64,000 bases of DNA, from NCBI RefSeq assembly GCF_030345695.1, contig NZ_JAUASV010000004.1, forward strand, positions 156,840-220,839, in the 5' to 3' direction. The notes below the pieces were generated by a model. It had not been told where the DNA came from. It did no database searches and worked only from the letters and a program-made list of their open reading frames with translations. Position 1 is the first letter of the stretch, and each line of letters begins with the position of its first letter. This document shows positions 36,239 through 44,574 of the stretch, piece by piece. The position numbers and the translations under genes are program-made. The stretch is from Galbitalea sp. SE-J8. GTDB taxonomy: Bacteria; Actinomycetota; Actinomycetes; Actinomycetales; Microbacteriaceae.

Positions 36239-36446
36239 CGAGGGGAGGGTTTCCACGGTCGGGCCGCGCCGGGCGGCACGCCCGAAGGAGCAGCGGCGGC
36301 GCCGGCTCGCTTCGCTCGCGGCTCCTCGACCAGCGGGGTGCGACACAGCTGCCGCTCCGCTGGTTGAGGAGCGCCCGAGCGCAGCGAGGACGCGTCTCGA
36401 GACCACCCGCCCGCCCGAACGATCCGTGCTGGTCTCGAGCGCCGAC

Positions 36447-36548
36447 ATCACGGAAATGCAGGAGCGCAGCGCGGCGCACGCGCGCCCGGCCCCCGAATCA
36501 CGCCAACGACTCTCCGGTGACGCTCGGATGCTCCTGCATTTCCGTGAT
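36447..36548. repeat. Second-family inverted repeat, copy 2
   Basis: Both 19-base arms (36447-36465 and 36530-36548) are identical to copy 1, while the spacer has several substitutions (for example ACGAC for ACGTC). Conserved arms with a variable spacer point to a constraint on the stem. Confidence 0.9.
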
Positions 36549-36689
36549 CGAGGGAGGGGTTTCCGCGGTGGGGCCGCGCTGGGCGGCGCGCCCGGAGGAG
36601 CAGCGGCGGGGCGGCGGGGCGGCGCCGCGAGCGCCGCGAGCAGCGGCGGCGCCGCGAGCGGCGGGCCGCAGCGCTCCTCGACCCGCGCG

Positions 36690-38114
36690 CTACTGCGTCG
36701 CGGCCCACGCCCGGAGGCGGCGCTCCGCCTCCTCGGCGCCGAGCGGGCCCTCGTCGAGGCGCAGCTCGAGCAGGAACCGGTACGCCCGGCCCACGACCGG
36801 CCCCGGGGGCACGCCGAGGATCGCCATGATCTGCTCGCCGTCGAGGTCCGGCCGGAGCGCTGCGATCCCCTCGGCCTCCTCGAGCGCCGCGATCCGCTCC
36901 TCGAGGTCGTCGTACGCGAACGAGAGCCGGTCGGCCTTGCGGACGTTGCGCGTGGTCACGTCCGCGCGCGTGAGCATGTGCAGCCGTTCGAGCAGGGCCC
37001 CCGCGTCGCGCGCGTAGCGCCGCACGGCCGAGTCGGTCCAGGCCGCCTCGCTGTACCCGAAGAACCGCAGGTGCAGCTCGATGAGGCGTGCGACATCCGC
37101 GATGGTCTGCTTGTCGAAGCGCAGCGCCGCGAGGCGCTTCTTGGCGAGCTTCGAGCCGACGACGTCGTGGTGGTGGAACGAGACGGTCGCGCCCGGCCCG
37201 ATCCGTCGCGTCGCGGGCTTGCCGATGTCGTGCAGCAGCGCGGCGAGGCGCAGCGTGATGTCGGGCGGCTCCCCGGGGTGCCGCGACCGCTCGAGCTCGA
37301 TCGCCTGCCGCACGACCGTGAGGCTGTGCTCGTAGACGTCCTTGTGGTGCGCGTGCTCGTCGACCTCGAGCCGCAGCGCGGGCACCTCCGGCAGCACGCG
37401 CTCCGCGAGTCCGGTGTCGACGAGCAGACGGATGCCGGGCACCGGGTCGTCCGCGGACAGCAGCTTGACGAGCTCGTCGCGCACGCGCTCGGCGGAGACG
37501 ATCGCGATGTCGTCCGCGCGCGCGACCATGGCATCCGTCGTCTCGGCGTCGACGTCGAAGCCGAGCTGCGCGGCGAACCGGGCCGCGCGCATCATGCGCA
37601 GCGGGTCGTCGCCGAACGAGACGTCGGGGGAGGAGGGCGTCGTGATGCGCCCGGCCAGGAGGTCGTCGAGCCCGTTCGACGGGTCGACGAGCTGCCGCTC
37701 GGGCAGGCGCAGCGCCATGGCGTTGATGGTGAAGTCGCGGCGGGCCAGGTCGCCCTCGAGCGAGTCGCCGAACGCGACCACGGGCTTGCGGGTCACGCCG
37801 TCGTAGGCGTCGCTGCGGTAGGTGGTGATCTCGACGCTCTCGTCGTCGACGCGCGCCGCGATCGTGCCGAACTCGCGGCCGACGTCCCACTGCGCCGAGC
37901 TGATCGGCCGCACGATCGCGAGCGTCTCGTCGGGCGACGCGCTCGTCGCGAAGTCGAGGTCGGTCAGCGGCCGGTCGAGGAACGCGTCGCGCACCGGGCC
38001 GCCGACGAGCGCGAGCTCGTGCCCGGCATCCGCGAACGCCGCGGCGAGCCGCGCGACGGCGGGGGAGGCGGCCAGGGAGCCCAGTCGCTCGATGCCCGCA
38101 GCGACGTTCACCAC
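36690..38114 (-). CDS. cca: CCA tRNA nucleotidyltransferase
   Basis: The 474 residues have the poly(A)-polymerase-like head (GGPVRDAFLDRPLTDLDFA with the catalytic D-x-D), RRDFTINAMALR and an HD domain (LHDIGKPATRR). It adds or repairs the 3' CCA of tRNAs. The GTG at 38114 is preceded at seven bases by a TATCCT -10 and has no ribosome-binding site, so the mRNA is probably leaderless. It is divergent from the DUF6049-murJ pair, a common actinobacterial arrangement. Confidence 0.94.
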   Translation of the reverse strand: MVNVAAGIERLGSLAASPAVARLAAAFADAGHELALVGGPVRDAFLDRPLTDLDFATSASPDETLAIVRPISSAQWDVGREFGTIAARVDDESVEITTYRSDAYDGVTRKPVVAFGDSLEGDLARRDFTINAMALRLPERQLVDPSNGLDDLLAGRITTPSSPDVSFGDDPLRMMRAARFAAQLGFDVDAETTDAMVARADDIAIVSAERVRDELVKLLSADDPVPGIRLLVDTGLAERVLPEVPALRLEVDEHAHHKDVYEHSLTVVRQAIELERSRHPGEPPDITLRLAALLHDIGKPATRRIGPGATVSFHHHDVVGSKLAKKRLAALRFDKQTIADVARLIELHLRFFGYSEAAWTDSAVRRYARDAGALLERLHMLTRADVTTRNVRKADRLSFAYDDLEERIAALEEAEGIAALRPDLDGEQIMAILGVPPGPVVGRAYRFLLELRLDEGPLGAEEAERRLRAWAATQ

Positions 38115-38121
38115 GTTCGGA

Positions 38122-38127
38122 AGGATA
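38122..38127 (-). promoter_or_regulatory. Candidate -10 box (TATCCT) for leaderless cca
   Basis: The minus-strand TATCCT lies seven bases before the GTG at 38114, the spacing for transcription start at the start codon. Confidence 0.5.
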
Positions 38128-38201
38128 GCCGCCAGGTGGCCCCGATCGTCGGACTCTAGACTGGCGGCCATGCTGGACGGTCGGTTGTCGGAGACCCGGG
38201 C

Positions 38202-39992
38202 GTGAGGCGTCCGGCCCGTGCGGCCGCGCTCATCCTGCTCGCCGCCTCGGCGACGGTGGGCTCGCTGACGAGCGCCACCGCCGCGACCGCGAGCGCCACC
38301 GCCGCGACCGCGACCGCGGGCGCCACCGCCGAGACGGATGCGCCTGCCGCCGACCTGCCCGAGGCGTCGCCCGTGAGCGTGTCGCTCATCGTGCCGCTGA
38401 CCGTGCCGATCTCGGAGGGCGCCTCGGTGCCCGCCGACACGCTCGAGACCCAGACCGCGCCGGGCGGCGACCTCGACGCCGTGCTGTGGGCCACGATCGA
38501 CACCGCCGTGACCTACGCGATCGATCCGATGCTGATCGCGTCGATCCGCGGGCTCGGCGCGGACGCCCCCGCCTCGGCCACGGCGTGGCTCGACCGGCTC
38601 GCCGCGGCGACGAACCCCACGTTCCCGCTCGCGTGGGCCGACAGCGACCTGACCGCCCCCCTGCAGGCCGGTCGGGATCGCGTGCTCACCACCTCGTCGC
38701 TGCGCTTCCTGGTCGACCCGTCGGGGTTCGCCGCGGCATCCGACGACGACGACGACGCCACGCCCGCTCCGGACGGCGCGCTGCAGCCCGTGCCGACCGA
38801 CGACGAGCTCGTCGCGTGGGACTACACGCTGCCGACCGCGGCCTGGCCGCGCGACGACACCGTCACGGCGGCCGACCTCGCGATCCTCGCGCACCGCCGG
38901 TCGTCGCCGACGATCGTGACGTCGACGAACGTGCAGCGCATCGACGAGCTCGCGGCCGCGACGACGGTCTCGAAGGCGGACGTGCTCGTCACCGACGACG
39001 CGGGCTCGGAGCTGCTGCAGGCCGCGCTCGGGGCGGCCGACGACGAGGTCTGGCAACAGGCGATCGACGCGCTCACCGCATCCGTCGGCGCTCGCTCGCT
39101 CGCCGCACCCGCGACGTCGCAGCGCTCGATCGTGCTCGCGCTCGACCGCACCTCGCCCGTGCCGACGATGCGCCTGGCCGCGACGATCGACGCGCTCGGC
39201 AGCGCCCAGGCGGTGCGGCTCGTCGGGCTCGACACGGTGGCGGCGCTCGGCCCGGCCGCCGCGCGCCTCGTCGACGAGCCGCAGAGCGGCGCGCGCGTCA
39301 AGCGCGTCGCGGAGCTGCTCGACGCCGAGCGCAGGGACGTGCGCGCCGCATCCGTCGCCGACGACCCCGCCGCGCTCGCCGGACTGCGCCGGGCCCGGCT
39401 GCTCGTGACGCTCTCGCCCGGCGCCGAGGACCCGCCGGGCGGCTGGCAGGGCTCGGCCCTGGCGTTCCTCGCCGAGTCGGAGGCGCTGCGCACGGGGGTG
39501 TCGATCGCCCCGACGAGTCCGTTCTCGCTGCTCGCCGATCACGCGGCGATCCCCGTGACCGTGCAGAACGATCTCGACGTGCCGGTCACGGTCTACGTCA
39601 CGATCGACCCGATGCTGCCGCTCATCGACGTCGAGGACGCGGCCGTTCCGCTGCGCATCGAGCCGCGCTCGCAGGCGCGAGCGGACGTGCCGGTGCGCTC
39701 GATCGCGAACGGCAACGTCGAGCTCGCGATCTCGCTGCGCACGGCGGGCGACGCCCCGGTCGGCACGACGCTGTACGTGCGCACGAGCGTGCAGGCGGGC
39801 TGGGAGGGCCCGGTCACGGTCGTCTTCGCCGCCCTCGTCGTCGCCGTCTTCGCCCTCGGCATCGCGCGCGGCATCGTGCGCCGGCGCCGTGGCGTGCGCG
39901 CGGACAGCGCCGCGGCCGCGGACGACGTGGCGCCGCCCGAGAACGCGCCGCCCGAGAACACGCCCGAGAACGCGCCGCCGGAGAACGGATGA
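38202..39992 (+). CDS. Secreted DUF6049-like membrane-anchored protein
   Basis: The 596 residues begin with a signal peptide (AALILLAASATVGSLTSATA), carry an extracellular region and end with one transmembrane helix (VTVVFAALVVAVFALGIARG) plus a short tail with a repeated P-P-E-N motif. The family is conserved beside murJ in actinobacteria and is presumed to aid cell-envelope assembly; no activity is known. A GTG at 38202 with GGAG eight bases upstream is the start. It overlaps murJ by ATGA. Confidence 0.82.
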   Translation: MRRPARAAALILLAASATVGSLTSATAATASATAATATAGATAETDAPAADLPEASPVSVSLIVPLTVPISEGASVPADTLETQTAPGGDLDAVLWATIDTAVTYAIDPMLIASIRGLGADAPASATAWLDRLAAATNPTFPLAWADSDLTAPLQAGRDRVLTTSSLRFLVDPSGFAAASDDDDDATPAPDGALQPVPTDDELVAWDYTLPTAAWPRDDTVTAADLAILAHRRSSPTIVTSTNVQRIDELAAATTVSKADVLVTDDAGSELLQAALGAADDEVWQQAIDALTASVGARSLAAPATSQRSIVLALDRTSPVPTMRLAATIDALGSAQAVRLVGLDTVAALGPAAARLVDEPQSGARVKRVAELLDAERRDVRAASVADDPAALAGLRRARLLVTLSPGAEDPPGGWQGSALAFLAESEALRTGVSIAPTSPFSLLADHAAIPVTVQNDLDVPVTVYVTIDPMLPLIDVEDAAVPLRIEPRSQARADVPVRSIANGNVELAISLRTAGDAPVGTTLYVRTSVQAGWEGPVTVVFAALVVAVFALGIARGIVRRRRGVRADSAAAADDVAPPENAPPENTPENAPPENG

Positions 39993-41611
39993 GCGGCGGG
40001 CTCGGCCGCGCGAGCGCCCTGTTCGCCTCGGGCACGATCGTGTCCCGGCTGCTCGGCTTCGTGAGCCTCGTGCTGCTCTCGCAGACGCTCGGCACGCGCG
40101 GCGAGCCGACGGACCTGTTCGGCATCGCGAACCAGCTGCCGAACAACGTCTACGCGATCGTCGCGGGGGGCCTGTTCAGCGCGGTGTTCGTGCCGGCGAT
40201 CGTGCGCGCCGGCGTGCACAGCGACGGCGGTCAGGCGTTCGTGAACCGGCTCGTGACGCTCGGCCTCGTCGTGTTCACGGCGCTCGGCGTCGCCGCCACG
40301 CTCGCGGCCCCCGCGCTCGTGCGCGTCTACGCGTCCCCGACGCTGCTGGCGCGCCCCGGAGCGGATGACCTGCTCACCGCCTTCGCATGCTGGTGCCTTC
40401 CGCAGGTGCTCTTCTACGCGCTCTACAGCCTGTTCGGCGAGGTGCTCAACGCCCGCGGGGTGTTCGGGCCGTTCACGTGGGTGCCGGCGCTCAACAACGT
40501 CGTCGCGATCGCGGGGCTCGTCGTGTTCCGGGTCGCCTTCGACCTCGACGCGGCGCGCGCATCGGCCGAGGCCTGGACGCCGGCCATGGTCGCGGTGCTC
40601 GCCGGCAGCGCCACCCTCGGCGTCGCCGTGCAGGCGTTCGGCCTGCTGTTCTTCTGGCGCCGCACCGGCCTCGGCTTCCGCCCGGACTTCCACTGGCGCG
40701 GCGCCGGACTCGGTGCGGCGGGCCGCGCCGCGATCTGGACGTTCGGCATGGTGCTCATCACCCAGCTCGCGGGCGTCGTGCAGACGCAGGTGAGCTCGTC
40801 GGCGTCGGGCGACGACGCATCCGTGCGCGTGCTCGGCAACACCTGGCTCGTGTTCATGCTGCCGCACTCGATCGCCGCGGTCTCGATCGGCACGGCGTAC
40901 TTCACCCGGATGGCGACCCACTCGCGCGACGGACGGCTCGGCGCGCTGCGCGACGACATCGGGTCGTCGCTCAACGCCATCGGCCTCGTGCTGGTGTTCT
41001 CGGCGATCGGGCTCATCGTGCTGTCCTTCCCGTTCAGCGCCGTGTTCGCGAGCCACGGCTGGGCGGACGTCACGGCCATGGCGCCCGTGCTCATCGCCTT
41101 CCTCGTCGGCCTCGTCCCGTTCAGCGTGCTGTTCGCGGTGCGCCGCATCTTCTACGCGCTCGACGACACGCGCACGCCGTTCTGGCTCACCGTGGCGCAG
41201 GCCGTCGTGTTCGTGCTGCTCGTGCTGCTCGTGCCCGTCGTGCTGCCGACGGATGCGGTCGCCCTCGGCATCGCGATCGTCACGACCGTGGCCGGCACCC
41301 TGCAGACCGGGCTCGGACTCGTGCTGCTGCGGCGCAAGCTCGGCCACCTGCGCGGCCGCGTGATCCTGCGTCGGCACGTGCAGTTCGCGGTGGCGGCGCT
41401 CCCCGCGGCGATCGTCGGCCTGCTCGCCGTCTGGGCGCTCGGCGGCCTGCACGCGGGCGGCTTCGGCGTGTCGAGCCCGCTCGGCGGGATCACCACCGTG
41501 GTCGTCGGCGGCGGCCTCATGGCCCTCGTCTACGCGGCGGTGCTGCGGGTGATGCACAACCCGCAGCTCGACGCGATCATCGGCCCGGTGCTGCGTCGCA
41601 TCCGTCGCTGA
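39989..41611 (+). CDS. murJ: Lipid II flippase MurJ
   Basis: The 540 residues have the 14-helix MATE/MOP fold with SGTIVSRLLGFVSLVLLSQTLG at the N-terminus and RRIFYALDDTRTP near the middle helix. It moves lipid II across the membrane for peptidoglycan synthesis. The length is the plain flippase; the C-terminal kinase-like domain of mycobacterial MurJ is absent. The ATG overlaps the DUF6049 stop (ATGA). Confidence 0.93.
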   Translation: MSGGLGRASALFASGTIVSRLLGFVSLVLLSQTLGTRGEPTDLFGIANQLPNNVYAIVAGGLFSAVFVPAIVRAGVHSDGGQAFVNRLVTLGLVVFTALGVAATLAAPALVRVYASPTLLARPGADDLLTAFACWCLPQVLFYALYSLFGEVLNARGVFGPFTWVPALNNVVAIAGLVVFRVAFDLDAARASAEAWTPAMVAVLAGSATLGVAVQAFGLLFFWRRTGLGFRPDFHWRGAGLGAAGRAAIWTFGMVLITQLAGVVQTQVSSSASGDDASVRVLGNTWLVFMLPHSIAAVSIGTAYFTRMATHSRDGRLGALRDDIGSSLNAIGLVLVFSAIGLIVLSFPFSAVFASHGWADVTAMAPVLIAFLVGLVPFSVLFAVRRIFYALDDTRTPFWLTVAQAVVFVLLVLLVPVVLPTDAVALGIAIVTTVAGTLQTGLGLVLLRRKLGHLRGRVILRRHVQFAVAALPAAIVGLLAVWALGGLHAGGFGVSSPLGGITTVVVGGGLMALVYAAVLRVMHNPQLDAIIGPVLRRIRR

Positions 41612-41650
41612 CGGCCGGCTCGTCGACGTGTCGTCCGCGCCCGTGGGTGC

Positions 41651-41676
41651 GGAATATCCCGCACCTAGGATGTGTT
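41651..41676 (+). promoter_or_regulatory. SigR/SigH-type promoter of trxB-trxA
   Basis: GGAAT (41651-41655), exactly 18 bases, and GTT (41674-41676) match the GGAAT-N18-GTT consensus for the thiol-stress sigma factor SigR of Streptomyces and SigH of mycobacteria. trxBA is a classical member of that regulon. It lies 60 bases before the trxB start. Confidence 0.78.
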
Positions 41677-41735
41677 CCACCGCGTAGAACGACGCTCGCC
41701 GGCCGGCGGGCGTCCCGCCTTCTCAGGAGCAGCTC

Positions 41736-42734
41736 GTGCGTCAGACCATCATCATCGGCTCGGGTCCCGCCGGCTACACCGCGGCGATCTACGCCGCCCG
41801 TGCGAACCTCGCGCCGCTCGTGATCGCGAGCTCGGTCGAGTTCGGCGGCGAGCTCATGAAGACCACCGAGGTGGAGAACTTCCCCGGCTTCCCCGACGGC
41901 ATCATGGGGCCCGACCTGATGATGAAGATGCAGGCGCAGGCGGAGCGTTTCGGCGCCGAGATCGTCTACGACGACGTCGTGAAGCTCGAGCTCACGGGCG
42001 ACGTGAAGCGCGTGCACCTCGGCAACGGCGGCGTTGAAGAGGCCCTCACGGTCATCTACGCGACCGGCTCGGCCTACCGCAAGCTCGGGCTCGACGATGA
42101 AACCCGCCTGAGCGGTTACGGCGTCTCGTGGTGCGCGACGTGCGACGGCGCGTTCTTCCGCGACAAGGAGATCGCGGTCGTCGGCGGCGGCGACTCGGCG
42201 ATGGAGGAGGCGACCTTCCTCACCCGGTTCGCCGAGAAGGTGCACGTCGTGCACCGCAAGGACGCGCTGCGCGCCTCGGCCGCGATGCAGGAGCGGGCGT
42301 TCGCCGACCCGAAGATCCAGTTCCACTGGAACAAGGAGGTGTCGGGCATCCACGGCGACGACCTCGTCGACGGCGTGCGCCTGACGGACACCGTCGACGG
42401 ATCCGTCGCGGATCTGGACCTGTCCGGCCTGTTCATCGCGATCGGCGCCGACCCGCGCACCCACCTCGTGCACGGTCAGCTCGAGCTCACCGCCGAGGGC
42501 ACCATCCGCGTCGACGGGCGCAGCTCGCGCACCAACCTGCCCGGCGTATTCGCCGCGGGCGACGTGATCGACCCCGACTACAAGCAGGCCGCGACCGCGG
42601 CGGGCTCGGGGGTCGTCGCCGCGCTCGACGCCGAGCACTACCTGGCCGCACTGCCCACGGACCTCGTGGCCGCCGCCCTGCAGCCGAGCACCGGCATCCC
42701 GAGCACCGAGACCAACACCCCCGTCGGCGCCTGA
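41736..42734 (+). CDS. trxB: Thioredoxin reductase
   Basis: The 332 residues have the two dinucleotide folds (IIIGSGPAGYTAAIYAARAN and VVGGGDSAMEEATFL) and the redox pair WCATCDGAFF. It reduces thioredoxin with NADPH. The GTG at 41736 has AGGAG. It is followed by trxA after 31 bases, in a thiol-stress operon. Confidence 0.96.
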   Translation: MRQTIIIGSGPAGYTAAIYAARANLAPLVIASSVEFGGELMKTTEVENFPGFPDGIMGPDLMMKMQAQAERFGAEIVYDDVVKLELTGDVKRVHLGNGGVEEALTVIYATGSAYRKLGLDDETRLSGYGVSWCATCDGAFFRDKEIAVVGGGDSAMEEATFLTRFAEKVHVVHRKDALRASAAMQERAFADPKIQFHWNKEVSGIHGDDLVDGVRLTDTVDGSVADLDLSGLFIAIGADPRTHLVHGQLELTAEGTIRVDGRSSRTNLPGVFAAGDVIDPDYKQAATAAGSGVVAALDAEHYLAALPTDLVAAALQPSTGIPSTETNTPVGA

Positions 42735-42765
42735 TCGCACCGACCCCGAACGAGAGACGAGAGAT

Positions 42766-43092
42766 ATGAGCAGCGCACACGACGTCACCGACGCCACCTT
42801 CCAGAGCGAGGTGCTCGGCAGCGAGGACACGATCATGGTCGACTTCTGGGCCGAGTGGTGCGGCCCGTGTCGCGCGGTCTCGCCGATCCTCGACCAGATC
42901 GCGACCGAGCACTCCGACAAGATCAAGATCGTCAAGCTCAACGTCGACGACAACCCCGAGACCGCGATGAAGTACCGGATCACGTCGATCCCGGCGATGA
43001 AGGTCTTCAAGGGCGGCGAGGTCGTCAAGACCGTCATCGGCGCGAAGCCGAAGCCGGCGCTCGAGCACGACCTCGCGGAGTTCCTCGCGTAG
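42766..43092 (+). CDS. trxA: Thioredoxin
   Basis: The 108 residues have the WCGPC active site (FWAEWCGPCRAVSP) and the cis-Pro motif TSIPAMKVFKGG. It is the cytosolic dithiol donor for ribonucleotide reductase and protein repair. It is coupled to trxB and ended by the hairpin at 43116-43148. Confidence 0.96.
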   Translation: MSSAHDVTDATFQSEVLGSEDTIMVDFWAEWCGPCRAVSPILDQIATEHSDKIKIVKLNVDDNPETAMKYRITSIPAMKVFKGGEVVKTVIGAKPKPALEHDLAEFLA

Positions 43093-43115
43093 TCGACGCG
43101 GCCAATAGCCCGATC

Positions 43116-43148
43116 GCGGCCCCTTCTCCCTGTCGGAGCGGGGGCCGC
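43116..43148 (+). terminator. trxBA terminator
   Basis: GCGGCCCC and GGGGCCGC form an outer 8-base-pair stem with an inner CTCC/GGAG stem. It starts 23 bases after the trxA stop. Confidence 0.7.
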
Positions 43149-43228
43149 ATCCGTTAACCACCTAGGGTGGAGCCCTGGCGCGCCGTGCGCCCGAGGGCGC
43201 GTCGTGCGCGCGAGAGAACAGGACGGAC

Positions 43229-44548
43229 ATGAACCGACAGGACCTGTCGGGGGGCAACAACCTCGACCCGTGGTACGACAGCTACGCCGCGCGCACCGCC
43301 GGCCTGGCCGCCTCCGAGGTCCGAGCCCTGTTCGCCGTCGCGTCGCGGCCCGAGGTGGTCTCGCTCGCCGGCGGCATGCCGTTCGTCTCCGCCCTGCCGA
43401 AGGAGCGTCTCGACGACACCCTCGCCCGCGTGATGCGCGACCGCGGCCCGGTGGCGCTGCAGTACGGCTCCGGCCAGGGCGACCCGGTGCTGCGCGAGCA
43501 GATCCTCGAGGTGATGGCGCTCGAGGGCATCCACGGCAGCGCCGACGACGTCGTCGTCACCACGGGCTCGCAGCACGCGCTCGAGCTCATCACGAAGCTC
43601 TTCGTCGACCCGGGCGACGTCGTGCTCGCCGAGGGGCCGAGCTACGTCACGGCGATGGTCGTGTTCCGGTCGTTCCAGGCCGACATCCGGCACGCCGCGA
43701 TGGACGAGCACGGGCTGATCCCGGATGCGCTGCGCGCGAAGATCGCGGAGCTGAAGACCGCGGGCAAGCGGATCAAGTTCCTCTACACGATCCCGACGTT
43801 CTCCAACCCCGCCGGTGTGACGCTGAGCTGGGAGCGGCGCGTCGAGATCCTCGAAATATGCCGGTCAGAAGGCATTCTCGTGCTCGAGGACAACCCCTAC
43901 GGCCTGCTCTACTTCGACGCCCCGCCGCCGAACGCGATGCGCTCGCTCGACGACGAGGGCGTCGTCTACCTCGGCACGTTCTCGAAGACCCTCGCGCCGG
44001 GCTTCCGGGTCGGCTGGGCGCTTGCGCCGCACGCCATCCGCGAGAAGCTCATCCTCGCCAACGAGGCCGCGATCCTCTCGCCGTCGTCGTTCAACCAGCT
44101 CGTGATCAGCGACTACCTCGCGACCACCGACTGGCGCGGCCAGATCGACACGTTCCGCGGCGTGTACCGCGAGCGGCGCGACGCGATGCTGCAGGCGCTC
44201 GACGACTACCTGCCCGACCTCGAGTGGACCGTGCCGAACGGCGGCTTCTACGTGTGGCTCTCGCTGCCGCGCGACCTCGACTCGAAGGCGATGCTGCCGC
44301 GCGCCGTCACCGAGCTCGTCGCGTACACGCCCGGCACCGCGTTCTACGCCGACGGGCAGGGTGCCGACCGCATCCGCCTGTCGTTCTGCTACCCGACGCC
44401 CGAGTTCATCCGCGAGGGCATCCGCCGGCTCGCGAAGGTCGTGAACGGCGAGCGGGATCTGGTCGACACGTTCGCCGGCACCGGCTCGCTCGAGCTGCCG
44501 CGACTCGATCAGGATGCGGTGTTCATCCCACCGACAAACCTTGCCTGA
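43229..44548 (+). CDS. PLP-dependent aminotransferase of the MocR/ARO8 (2-aminoadipate) type
   Basis: The 439 residues match fold-type I class I/II enzymes: VSLAGGMPFVSALP, TTGSQHALELI, PTFSNPAGVTLS and the PLP Lys in GTFSKTLAPGFRVGW. No N-terminal GntR HTH is fused, so it is an enzyme only. The substrate is probably a branched or aromatic 2-oxoacid. It is followed after 26 bases by a Ddl-like gene, likely in one transcript. Confidence 0.88.
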   Translation: MNRQDLSGGNNLDPWYDSYAARTAGLAASEVRALFAVASRPEVVSLAGGMPFVSALPKERLDDTLARVMRDRGPVALQYGSGQGDPVLREQILEVMALEGIHGSADDVVVTTGSQHALELITKLFVDPGDVVLAEGPSYVTAMVVFRSFQADIRHAAMDEHGLIPDALRAKIAELKTAGKRIKFLYTIPTFSNPAGVTLSWERRVEILEICRSEGILVLEDNPYGLLYFDAPPPNAMRSLDDEGVVYLGTFSKTLAPGFRVGWALAPHAIREKLILANEAAILSPSSFNQLVISDYLATTDWRGQIDTFRGVYRERRDAMLQALDDYLPDLEWTVPNGGFYVWLSLPRDLDSKAMLPRAVTELVAYTPGTAFYADGQGADRIRLSFCYPTPEFIREGIRRLAKVVNGERDLVDTFAGTGSLELPRLDQDAVFIPPTNLA

Positions 44549-44574
44549 CCAGCATTTCTGTGGAGGATCGCGCC

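Larger units (their letters stand above)
35986..36689. repeat. Composite repeat cluster between convergent ino1 and cca
   Basis: It contains three right-to-left degraded left arms (TGGTTGAGGAGCGCCCGAGCG and relatives, 35980-36060). A full composite unit of about 309 bases follows, then a second copy (GGTCTCGAGCGCCGACATCA at 36121 and 36430). Each unit has the GGTCGAGGAGC/GCTCCTCGACC family outside and a second inverted repeat inside (ATCACGGAAATGCAGGAGC and its complement). A run of GCGGC repeats follows at 36600-36670. No gene is visible here. Confidence 0.9.

Noticed and set aside
36137..36548. CRISPR or tRNA-like element in the inner inverted repeats
   Set aside because: Only two copies, arms are inverted rather than direct, and the spacer does not fold as a tRNA.
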